Below, one piece after another: positions 1-5,757 of a DNA stretch of 9,164 nt. The notes beneath the pieces were generated by a model. The model ran no database searches. It was given only the letters and a program-made list of their open reading frames with translations, and was not told the origin of the DNA. The stretch is taken from NCBI GenBank assembly GCA_035294465.1, contig DATGKW010000068.1:1-9164 (forward strand), read 5' to 3'. The first letter of the stretch is position 1. Each line of letters begins with the position of its first letter. The stretch is from Paraktedonobacter sp035294465. Its GTDB lineage: Bacteria; Chloroflexota; Ktedonobacteria; Ktedonobacterales; Ktedonobacteraceae. Position numbers and translations under genes: made by a program.

Positions 1-25
1 GCACCTTTACCTGTCTATCCTGGCC

Positions 26-54
26 TGGGAAAAGGCAAATGCGCCATATATAAT
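26..54 (+). promoter_or_regulatory. Candidate promoter of the S9 peptidase gene
   Basis: A perfect -10 hexamer, TATAAT, lies at 49-54. The -35 at 17-base spacing (26-31, TGGGAA) is poor. Transcription would start near 61 and leave a leader of about 58 bases. A Shine-Dalgarno AAGGA at 105-109 sits 9 bases before the ATG. Only the -10 is convincing. Confidence 0.42.
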
Positions 55-118
55 CTTAGCAGCAGAGCAACCGCGACCGGTTGAACAAATACGTTACTGA
101 AGCGAAGGAATTTGTAGC

Positions 119-2491
119 ATGAGCGAACAGATACAACAGCCCGATTTGACCCCACAGGCAAGTCAGCAGCCCTCCCAGAATGGGACGAATGTCGGACAGA
201 CCAGCGCTGATGACGCGACGCTGGTCCAGTCTTCCGAGGGTACAAAAGCAGCTCAAGAACAGGGAACCCCAGACCAGGTAAGCCTGGATGGAGAGGCCAC
301 AGTTCCCACACCGGTACAGGCCCCCGCGACCATCCAGGTACCCGCAATGCCGGCCAGCGCTCCCACTTCATCTCAACCCGCGCCTACTCCTGGCGAGGCC
401 GAACCCCAGGCTAGTACCCCATCCCAGTCCGGCGCTTCGGCTCCGGCCCAGCCAGCACCTTCGACAGTCCCCGCTGCGGCGCAAGTTCAGCCAGCGCCGG
501 CAGCTAATCCTTTTGTTTCCATTGAGGACCTGGCGCGACTGCAACTGGTGGGGGAACCGCAAGTTTCGCCAGATGGGCTGCTGATCGCGTACACGGTCCT
601 CAAGAACGACCTGGAGGCGAATACGACGCGTACAAGTATCTGGCTAGCTCCGGCGGTGACAGGCGCCAGCGGCAAGCTTCAGCCGCCGCGCCAGTTGACC
701 GCCGATGACCTGAACGCGACGAGGCCGCGCTGGTCGCCCGATGGACGCGAGATCGCTTTTTTGCGCGAGCGCTCTGGATCGCTGCAAATACACATTCTGC
801 CTCTCAATGGCGGCGAGGCCCGCCAGGTCAGCTTCCTCAAACAATCTGTCAGCGAGTTTTGCTGGCGACCCGATGGCCGGGCTATCGTAGCTCAGAGTCC
901 CTGGAAGAGCGCGGATGACCAGCCAGACGCGGAAGATGAGCAGACAGCCCAGGTCTGGACGCGCCTGGATGAAACCTGGGACGGCATTGGCTATAAACAT
1001 GGCCGCCACGAGCAGCTCTGGCTGATCGACCTGGAAAGCGATCAGCCGGCCACCCGCCTGACTTCCGATCCGATGGATCATATCCAGCCCTGCTGGTCGC
1101 CCGATGGCAAAGAGATCGCCCTGTGTACTAATCGCCGGACGGCCCCTGATCTGAGCGCGAGCAAGGCCCTCTGGGTGCTTACGCTGGCTACAGGACGCAT
1201 GCGTCGCCTGACCCCGACCGAGGGAACGGCGATGCAGCCCGCGTGGTCGCCCGATGGCCGATGGCTGGCCTATTACTACGCCCCCGATCAGACCGAGACG
1301 GCTAATGTCGTGCCCTGGATTGTGGAGGCCGACGGACAGAGCGCGCCCCGCCCGGCTACCACGGCTTCGCAAAACTCCACCAGCATCGAAACCCTGGTCG
1401 ATAACCTGCATTTCTATGGCGTCAGTCGCCCCTGCTGGTATCCCGACAATACCTCGCTGATGGTCACGGTTCAGGCGCGTGGACAGGTGCATATCAACCG
1501 CCTCTACATCAACACCGACCACGAGGAGCCGCTGACCACCGGCAACGGCTGCTATCTCAGCCCGCATCTGAGCACAAACGGGCGCACTATCGCTGCCTTG
1601 CGTACAGACTGGTTTACGCCTGGTGACATCTGGGCCATGGCTGGCAATGGCGCGAACCGCCGCCGCATTACCAGTATCAATGATGCGCTTCTGCGCAATC
1701 GCCAGTTGATCCGCCCTAAGAAGATAAGCTGGCGCAGCTTCGATAACCTGGAGATCGAGGGCTGGCTCTACCTGCCGCCCTTACCTTTGGGTGAACGCGC
1801 GCCGTTAGTGCTGGATGTGCATGGCGGCCCCACACTGGCCTGGGCCGAAAGCTACGTGCATGATTTCCAGGTGCTAGCGGGTATGGGCTACGCCGTGCTG
1901 GCCGCAAATCCGCGAGGCAGCGCTGGCTATGGCGAGGAATTCTGTCGCAAGATTATCAACGACTGGGGCGGCGACGATTTCCGCGACCTGATGGCGGGCC
2001 TCGATCACGTCATCGCCACCGAGCCGATTGATGGCTCGCGCCTGGCGATTACCGGCTCTAGCTATGGCGGCTACATGACCTGCTGGGCCATCACGCAAAC
2101 CAAACGCTTCAAAGCAGCTGTGGCGCGCAACCCCGTCACTTCCCTGCTGACCTGTAGCGCTCTTTCGGACCAATGGCTCTGGTTCGACCTGATTATGGGC
2201 ACGGAGGACGCGGACCAGGACCCTGAGACGCTACGCCGCAGTTGCTCACCCATGACCTTCGCCGACGCCATTGGCACACCTCTGCTGCTCATTCATTCTA
2301 CCGAGGATCTGCGCTGCCCGCCCGGCGAATCCAAACAACTCTTCAACGCCCTGCGCCGCCGCCAGCATCCGGTCGAACTCGTCCTCTACCCAGGCACCGG
2401 TCATCTGCTTGACCTCCCCGAAGGCGGCACGCCCAAACAACGCCTGGACCGCGAACGGCGCAGCTTTACATGGATCAAAAAGTACGTGTAA
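119..2491 (+). CDS. S9-family serine peptidase (acylaminoacyl-peptidase / prolyl-oligopeptidase-like)
   Basis: This 790-residue protein is a two-part S9 peptidase, expected to cleave short peptides. Residues 1-129 are low-complexity sequence rich in Pro, Ala, Gln, Ser and Thr, probably disordered. The recognisable fold begins at N130-P131-F132. A beta-propeller follows, with repeated W-S-P-D-G-like strand motifs at W205, W249, W326, W376 and W440. The C-terminal third is an alpha/beta hydrolase with HGGP (568-571), NPRGS (597-601) and the nucleophile motif GSSYGG with S648. D730 (in HSTEDLRCP) and H762 (in GTGH) complete the expected triad. I see no signal peptide or membrane segment, so it is probably cytoplasmic. 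The ATG at 119 has AAGGA 9 bases upstream. The Met at residue 77 could be an alternative start that shortens the tail. The subfamily (S9C versus related groups) and the substrate cannot be told. It converges on the regulator and has no evident link to pectin use. Confidence 0.94.
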   Translation: MSEQIQQPDLTPQASQQPSQNGTNVGQTSADDATLVQSSEGTKAAQEQGTPDQVSLDGEATVPTPVQAPATIQVPAMPASAPTSSQPAPTPGEAEPQASTPSQSGASAPAQPAPSTVPAAAQVQPAPAANPFVSIEDLARLQLVGEPQVSPDGLLIAYTVLKNDLEANTTRTSIWLAPAVTGASGKLQPPRQLTADDLNATRPRWSPDGREIAFLRERSGSLQIHILPLNGGEARQVSFLKQSVSEFCWRPDGRAIVAQSPWKSADDQPDAEDEQTAQVWTRLDETWDGIGYKHGRHEQLWLIDLESDQPATRLTSDPMDHIQPCWSPDGKEIALCTNRRTAPDLSASKALWVLTLATGRMRRLTPTEGTAMQPAWSPDGRWLAYYYAPDQTETANVVPWIVEADGQSAPRPATTASQNSTSIETLVDNLHFYGVSRPCWYPDNTSLMVTVQARGQVHINRLYINTDHEEPLTTGNGCYLSPHLSTNGRTIAALRTDWFTPGDIWAMAGNGANRRRITSINDALLRNRQLIRPKKISWRSFDNLEIEGWLYLPPLPLGERAPLVLDVHGGPTLAWAESYVHDFQVLAGMGYAVLAANPRGSAGYGEEFCRKIINDWGGDDFRDLMAGLDHVIATEPIDGSRLAITGSSYGGYMTCWAITQTKRFKAAVARNPVTSLLTCSALSDQWLWFDLIMGTEDADQDPETLRRSCSPMTFADAIGTPLLLIHSTEDLRCPPGESKQLFNALRRRQHPVELVLYPGTGHLLDLPEGGTPKQRLDRERRSFTWIKKYV

Positions 2492-2516
2492 TGATGAAAC
2501 TCGTTTGAGCGACACT

Positions 2517-2554
2517 CCTTGCGCGCGCCGGGAGGAATTGTGGCGCGCGTAAGG
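2517..2554. terminator. GC-rich hairpin between convergent genes, possible bidirectional terminator
   Basis: The arms 2517-2529 and 2542-2554 form a 13-bp stem with one G·U wobble around a 12-base loop, starting 26 bases after the peptidase stop. The core is an alternating GC run. It lies between two gene ends that face each other, the usual place for a shared terminator. No T-tract follows on either strand, so Rho-independent termination is not assured. Confidence 0.5.
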
Positions 2555-2573
2555 GTCAGATGGGTCTTGCCCC

Positions 2574-3590
2574 TCATACTGCCATGTGAGGGGCACAGGA
2601 CTCACGTATGACCAGGAGACTTGCCAGTTCTACCCGCGTGGTTTCCAGCGGTTCTCCTGCAAGTAATTTCAAGAGCATGGTTGTGGCCATCCGCCCCATC
2701 TCTTGTAGAGGCTGGCGAATAGTCGTCAGCGGCGGGTTCAGCCATCTGGACAGAGGCACGTCGTCAAAACCAATGACACTGATATCGTCGGGAATCGCCA
2801 GCCCATGTGCATATACTGCCCGGTAGGCACCTGCTGCTTGCCAATCGCTCCCGGCAAAAATAGCCGTAGGTGGATTGTCTAGAGCCAGCAAGGCGTTCGT
2901 CTGTTCCAGACCATCCTCCGGGTGAAAGTTCCCCTGGTATACCAGCGCAGGATCCAGCGGAATGCCATGCATTTCGAGAGCGGACCGATACCCGGCAAAG
3001 CGCTCGTATGCCATGAGGTAATGCTCCGTATCGGCGATTATCCCAATGCGTCGATGTCCAAGTGAAAGCAGATAGCGGGTCGCTGCAAAGCCACCTGAGC
3101 GGTTCGTCGTGCCTACTGAGGGAATGAGTGGATCGAGAGGAACACTGGGGTCAATGACCACGAAAGGCAGAGCATGTTCCTGCAATTTTTTGACCGAGTC
3201 GTGGTACAGACGGGGCAGTAAGAGTAAAGCTCCATCGGCCGATCGATTGACCACCTGATCGAGTCGCTCAAGATCAGCCTCTTCCTGGACAATTGAAAGG
3301 ACCATACTCTTTCCCTCCCGATGTAAAACCTCTTCGATTCCACGAATAATTTCCAGGAAGTATTCACTATCCAGCGGTTTAGAAATAATCAGGTCAATCA
3401 GACCGCTACGCCCACCCCCCAACGCCCTGGCCGCCTGGTTGGGCACATAGCCCATTTCTTCCATGACTTGCTGAACCCGCAAACGAGTGGCAACAGCGAC
3501 ATCAGCACGTTGATTGAGCACCTTTGAGACAGTTGGAATGGAAACTCCGGCCGCTGAAGCTATCTCAGCAATCGTCGCGCGTCGTTTCAT
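2574..3590 (-). CDS. LacI-family transcriptional regulator, probable repressor of the pectinase cluster
   Basis: This 338-residue protein has the usual LacI/GalR length and order. An N-terminal helix-turn-helix (about residues 5-24, TIAEIASAAGVSIPTVSKVL) is followed by a hinge helix with the family signature PNQAARAL. A periplasmic-binding-protein-like effector domain makes up the rest, with late motifs such as VIGFDDVPLSRWLNPPLTTI. I chose the ATG at 3590 because the protein then begins MKRRATIAEI, as the family does. An in-frame GTG at 3683 would add 31 residues, but it lies upstream of the predicted transcription start (about 3667) and its extension would span the operator. The Shine-Dalgarno before 3590 is weak. 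The gene is divergent from the pectinase genes, and a matching operator stands at both promoters, so autoregulation plus repression of GH28 is likely. The effector is unknown; a pectin-derived sugar would fit the context. No extra C-terminal tetramerisation segment was recognised. Confidence 0.95.
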   Translation of the reverse strand: MKRRATIAEIASAAGVSIPTVSKVLNQRADVAVATRLRVQQVMEEMGYVPNQAARALGGGRSGLIDLIISKPLDSEYFLEIIRGIEEVLHREGKSMVLSIVQEEADLERLDQVVNRSADGALLLLPRLYHDSVKKLQEHALPFVVIDPSVPLDPLIPSVGTTNRSGGFAATRYLLSLGHRRIGIIADTEHYLMAYERFAGYRSALEMHGIPLDPALVYQGNFHPEDGLEQTNALLALDNPPTAIFAGSDWQAAGAYRAVYAHGLAIPDDISVIGFDDVPLSRWLNPPLTTIRQPLQEMGRMATTMLLKLLAGEPLETTRVELASLLVIRESCAPHMAV

Positions 3591-3645
3591 GCTTCTGATT
3601 TTGCCCCACTTTGCTGTACACGCAACCTCTTCGTGTGAAAATATA

Positions 3646-3661
3646 CCGATAGCGCTTTCGC
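3646..3661. promoter_or_regulatory. Operator O1, LacI-type, at the regulator's own promoter
   Basis: The sequence CCGATAGCGCTTTCGC is a near-palindrome centred on CG (axis between 3653 and 3654). It is part of an exact 18-base repeat (3643-3660) also found at 3849-3866. LacI-family hinge helices typically insert a leucine at a central CpG, which this centre provides. The site starts 12 bases downstream of the regulator's -10 box, where a bound repressor would block transcription. Confidence 0.8.
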
Positions 3662-3673
3662 CTTTCTCTTTGT

Positions 3674-3703
3674 AGAATAGCACGAGAAAATAAGCAGCGT
3701 CAA
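3674..3703 (-). promoter_or_regulatory. Promoter of the LacI-family regulator
   Basis: Read on the minus strand, a -35 TTGACG (3698-3703) is followed by an 18-base spacer and a -10 TATTCT (3674-3679). A TG one base before the -10 gives an extended -10 (TGCTATTCT). The start is predicted near 3667, about 77 bases before the ATG. Operator O1 overlaps the initially transcribed region. The layout matches the GH28 promoter on the other side base for base in spacing. Confidence 0.75.
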
Positions 3704-3735
3704 CGGTTGGGAGAAAAACGCGGTTCCTCGGCTAT

Positions 3736-3759
3736 CAATGCAAGCAAATATGAGCATTG
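3736..3759. repeat. Short inverted repeat between the divergent promoters
   Basis: CAATGC (3736-3741) and GCATTG (3754-3759) are perfect inverted arms 12 bases apart. They lie between the two divergent -35 elements. It could bind an activator or another regulator serving both promoters. Six-base arms can arise by chance, and nothing else supports it. Confidence 0.25.
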
Positions 3760-3809
3760 CGTTTCTTGAGAGCGATCTTTGAGAAAAAGAAAACCGGTCC
3801 ACCTGTTCC

Positions 3810-3839
3810 TTGACATTTTTTGTATGTTCATGGTATGCT
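3810..3839 (+). promoter_or_regulatory. Promoter of the pectinase cluster (upstream of GH28)
   Basis: A consensus -35 TTGACA (3810-3815), an 18-base spacer and an extended -10 TGGTATGCT (hexamer TATGCT, 3834-3839) predict a start near 3846. Operator O2 begins 12 bases after the -10, covering roughly +6 to +22. This is a strong-looking promoter under repressor control. The resulting transcript has about 518 bases before the GH28 start codon. Confidence 0.78.
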
Positions 3840-3851
3840 CTCTATGGAATA

Positions 3852-3867
3852 CCGATAGCGCTTTCGG
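3852..3867. promoter_or_regulatory. Operator O2, LacI-type, at the GH28 promoter
   Basis: The sequence CCGATAGCGCTTTCGG has seven of eight mirrored pairs complementary, so it is more symmetric than O1 at its outer edge. It carries the same 18 bases as O1 (here 3849-3866). The centre-to-centre distance to O1 is 206 bases. Its place just downstream of the predicted start suits repression by blocking initiation or early elongation. Confidence 0.82.
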
Positions 3868-3870
3868 AGC

Positions 3871-3902
3871 TTTATCTGCTCCGCTTCTTGATTGCAGATA
3901 AA
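3871..3902 (+). repeat. Perfect 9-bp hairpin at the 5' end of the pectinase mRNA
   Basis: TTTATCTGC (3871-3879) and GCAGATAAA (3894-3902) are perfectly complementary around a 14-base loop. The hairpin starts 3 bases after operator O2. At the mRNA 5' end it could protect against decay. It could also be a second binding dyad in the DNA. Confidence 0.45.
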
Positions 3903-3905
3903 CAC

Positions 3906-3938
3906 ATGAAGAGCCTGTATCCATTTCTCTTATCTTGA
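3906..3938 (+). other. Ten-codon ATG reading frame in the leader, possible leader peptide
   Basis: This frame encodes MKSLYPFLLS. It has no Shine-Dalgarno of its own. Its stop codon abuts the AGGAGG-like sequence that follows. A real leader peptide is possible but chance is equally good, so this is only a note. Confidence 0.12.
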
Positions 3939-3953
3939 AAGGAGGAAAGGTTT

Positions 3954-4007
3954 CTGCTGACCCTCCACTGGTTCATAGTGGAACTTTTTGTCAGCGTCAT
4001 CGTTTGA
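3954..4007 (+). other. Seventeen-codon hydrophobic frame behind an orphan Shine-Dalgarno (CTG start)
   Basis: A near-perfect Shine-Dalgarno, AAAGGAGG (3938-3945), has no ATG, GTG or TTG at proper distance. A CTG lies 8 bases downstream and opens a frame of 17 residues (LLTLHWFIVELFVSVIV) ending in TGA. The peptide is strongly hydrophobic and could span a membrane. CTG initiation is rare, and the purine-rich run could be incidental. Confidence 0.15.
3956..3995 (+). repeat. Compound hairpin with T-run, possible attenuator
   Basis: The outer arms GCTGAC (3956-3961) and GTCAGC (3990-3995) enclose inner arms TCCACT (3964-3969) and AGTGGA (3977-3982) with a 7-base loop. Five T residues (3985-3989) follow the inner stem and sit inside the outer one. 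The inner stem plus T-run resembles a weak intrinsic terminator, and forming the outer stem would sequester the T-run. Attenuation is an inference. Confidence 0.3.
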
Positions 4008-4013
4008 AACATC

Positions 4014-4035
4014 CCTTTTCAGAGGAAAGAAAAGG
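4014..4035 (+). repeat. Seven-bp leader hairpin
   Basis: CCTTTTC (4014-4020) and GAAAAGG (4029-4035) pair perfectly around an 8-base purine loop. It is one of several stems in the leader. No function can be assigned. Confidence 0.3.
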
Positions 4036-4233
4036 CTAGGAAGAGACTCAAGGAAGAGTACTTTGAGGTTCACCATTCCCTTTTTGGCGCACCTATAGCC
4101 CCGATCCTTTCCACGTTCCAAGCACTACATACCCTTCCCGGAATCTCGGTTGGCGATGAACTATCTTCATCAGGGCAACCAGGAAACAGCGACAGGCTGG
4201 CATTCGTCTCAACGCACATTACGCAAGGCAGTC

Positions 4234-4247
4234 AGAAACATGTTTCT
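4234..4247. promoter_or_regulatory. Perfect 14-base palindrome, candidate second regulator site
   Basis: AGAAACATGTTTCT is fully self-complementary. It is unlike the LacI-type operators and lies about 390 bases downstream of the predicted start and 117 bases before the GH28 ATG. Perfect dyads of this size are typical of dimeric regulator sites. The regulator is unknown, and no second copy was found in the window. Confidence 0.35.
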
Positions 4248-4352
4248 TGTACGCTTGTCTGCCTATACGCTCATCAGTGCTAGTATAGCCTGAGTAATGA
4301 GATCTGAAGTTTCTGGAGACCTCATCGTCGAGAAGTACGATGGAAAAAAGAA

Positions 4353-4358
4353 AAGGAG
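4353..4358 (+). promoter_or_regulatory. Ribosome binding site that fixes the GH28 start
   Basis: AAGGAG sits 5 bases before the ATG at 4364. An in-frame ATG at 4340 lies upstream of this site and has no Shine-Dalgarno of its own. The shorter start is therefore preferred. Confidence 0.75.
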
Positions 4359-4363
4359 TTCAC

Positions 4364-5641
4364 ATGTCTCAGTTCTCTCACATGTCTATCATGGGGTTGC
4401 GAAGACCTCTGGTGAGAATCATCATCTTGGGTTGCCTGGTCATCACCAGCTTGCTCGTTCTTTCATTTCAGGGACACGGCGTTAAGGCCGCCACAGTCTG
4501 TAGCGCGAAAAGTTATGGGGCCACAGGCAATGGCACAACCAAAGACACTGCCGCGTTGCAAAAAGCGATCAATGCCTGTGCAGGAGGTGGCACGGTCGAA
4601 TTGACAAGCGGCAAGTACCTCAGCGGGTCTTTAACCTTACCTGGTAACATCACTTTCCAGATTGATAGCGGCGCGACCCTGCTCGCATCTCAGAGTGCGT
4701 CCGATTATCCTGCCAACGGTTCTGATTTACAGGCACTCTTGCTTGCGCATGGGAGCAATGTGACCATTACCGGCGGTGGGACCATCGATGGACAAGGTGC
4801 GCCATGGTGGAGCGAGATCGATGCGGAGAAGGCAGCCGGGCAAACGCTCTCACCTCGCCCGCCGCTGATCGATCTGGAATCGGTTACGACGGCGACCATT
4901 AGCAACATTACGTTAAAAAACGCCCCGAACATGCATATTACGATGAAGAAGTCGAGTGAAGTTACCATTACCGGGATTACTATCTCGTCGCCATCCAACT
5001 CCCCGAACACCGATGGCATCGACGTCTGGGCTTCCTCCTATGTCTCTGTCACCAACAGCACGATTGACGATGGTGACGACGACATTGCGATTGACTCATC
5101 TCCATCCGACGGCCCCGCGCACGACATTTCTTTAAGCAGTTGTACGATCCTGCATGGACATGGACTCTCCATTGGCAGCTATACAGGTGGGGGCGTGTAT
5201 AACGTCAACATTCATAATGACACCCTGACCAATACGGAGATTGGCGTGCGCATCAAATCCGCGCGAGGCAGAGGTGGTGAAGTTCATAATATTACCTACA
5301 CTCACCTGACTATGACCAATGTCCAGATGCCAATCCAGATAACAGCGTACTATCCAAGCATTCCGGCTGAGAGCGACCCTCCACAGCCTGTTACCAGCAC
5401 CACCCCGAACTACCACGATATTACCATCAGCAAGATTACAGCCACGGGCGCGACCTCAGCAGGCGAGATCATCGGCGTGCCTGAACAGCCTATCGTCAAT
5501 CTGACCCTGAGCTCGGTCAATATTACGGCCACAACTGGCCTGACAGTTCGCAACGCGACCGTGACCGCGACCTCAACGACGATCTCGGTATCATCAGGGT
5601 CCGCTTATATTCTGCAAACGGGCGGAGTAGTGAACACCTAG
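4364..5641 (+). CDS. Secreted GH28 polygalacturonase
   Basis: This 425-residue glycoside hydrolase family 28 enzyme is expected to hydrolyse alpha-1,4-galacturonosyl bonds of de-esterified pectin outside the cell. A basic N-terminus and hydrophobic stretch (IIILGCLVITSLLVL) form a signal peptide, with likely cleavage after GVKA near residue 42. The mature protein opens with the pectin-lyase-fold motif YGATGNGTTKDTAALQKAI. All four polygalacturonase signatures are visible: NTDG (215-218), GDDD (237-240), GHGLSIGS (265-272) and RIK (296-298). Likely catalytic residues are D217, D238, D239 and H266. The fourth residue of the second motif is Asp where Cys or Asn is common. No binding module or anchor was seen, so the product should be free. 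It is the first of three same-strand pectin genes behind the repressed promoter. Endo versus exo action, or activity on a related galacturonan, cannot be decided here. Confidence 0.93.
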   Translation: MSQFSHMSIMGLRRPLVRIIILGCLVITSLLVLSFQGHGVKAATVCSAKSYGATGNGTTKDTAALQKAINACAGGGTVELTSGKYLSGSLTLPGNITFQIDSGATLLASQSASDYPANGSDLQALLLAHGSNVTITGGGTIDGQGAPWWSEIDAEKAAGQTLSPRPPLIDLESVTTATISNITLKNAPNMHITMKKSSEVTITGITISSPSNSPNTDGIDVWASSYVSVTNSTIDDGDDDIAIDSSPSDGPAHDISLSSCTILHGHGLSIGSYTGGGVYNVNIHNDTLTNTEIGVRIKSARGRGGEVHNITYTHLTMTNVQMPIQITAYYPSIPAESDPPQPVTSTTPNYHDITISKITATGATSAGEIIGVPEQPIVNLTLSSVNITATTGLTVRNATVTATSTTISVSSGSAYILQTGGVVNT

Positions 5642-5682
5642 AGCATTTTGAGCGGCATATCCCGAATACTACTTACCGATTT

Positions 5683-5720
5683 GCGAGGGGTCGGGAGACC
5701 ATCAGGCCCGGCCTTCTCGC
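5683..5720 (+). repeat. Imperfect hairpin between the GH28 and CE8 genes
   Basis: GCGAG (5683-5687) and CTCGC (5716-5720) close an imperfect GC-rich stem in the 116-base gap. No T-run follows, so it is more likely an mRNA-processing or stability element than a terminator. No clear promoter was found in the gap, consistent with cotranscription. Confidence 0.3.
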
Positions 5721-5744
5721 TCTGAAAAATCATTAGTAATATTC

Positions 5745-5751
5745 AAGGAGG
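5745..5751 (+). promoter_or_regulatory. Ribosome binding site that fixes a TTG start for CE8
   Basis: AAGGAGG lies 6 bases before a TTG at 5758. A stop codon in the same frame at 5737-5739 leaves no room for an upstream ATG. A start further in would remove the signal peptide. Confidence 0.8.
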
Positions 5752-5757
5752 AATCTC

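Larger units (their letters stand above)
3846..4363 (+). other. Long structured 5' leader of the GH28 transcript
   Basis: No convincing gene lies in this stretch of about 500 bases. It holds operator O2, hairpins at 3871-3902, 3956-3995, 4014-4035, 4155-4171 (GATGAA/TTCATC, 5-base loop) and 4263-4288 (CTATAC/GTATAG), and a perfect palindrome at 4234-4247. An orphan Shine-Dalgarno sits near 3939-3945. I recognise no known riboswitch class. The leader length depends on the predicted promoter being the one used; a second promoter nearer 4364 is possible, but I saw no good one. Confidence 0.5.

Noticed and set aside
14..23. TCTATCCTGG shared between the left edge and 9046-9055, considered as flanking repeats of a mobile element
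   Set aside because: A ten-base match over this distance is expected by chance, and no transposase or integrase is present.
644..1567. 307-codon minus-strand open frame opposite the S9 peptidase gene
   Set aside because: It is antisense to a well-supported gene with catalytic motifs. The Arg/Gly/Ala-rich translation shows no domain and is typical of a GC-rich shadow frame.
3591..3683. Upstream GTG start that would lengthen the LacI-family regulator by 31 residues
   Set aside because: The GTG lies upstream of the predicted transcription start, and the extension would be encoded across the operator. The family normally begins right before the helix-turn-helix.
3700..4121. Minus-strand frames of 63-74 codons in the divergent intergenic region
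   Set aside because: They run through promoter and operator sequence, lack ribosome sites and show no motif.
4340..4363. Upstream ATG for the GH28 gene (eight more codons)
   Set aside because: The clear AAGGAG site lies inside this segment and serves the ATG at 4364, and the upstream ATG has no ribosome site.
4297..4485. 62-codon plus-strand frame overlapping the GH28 start
   Set aside because: There is no Shine-Dalgarno, it overlaps a signal-peptide-encoding frame, and the translation is basic with no recognisable motif.
5671..5694. Third LacI-type operator upstream of the pectinesterase (TACCGATTTGCGAGG)
   Set aside because: Only the left half resembles the operator. The CG-centred symmetry is missing and no promoter is nearby.
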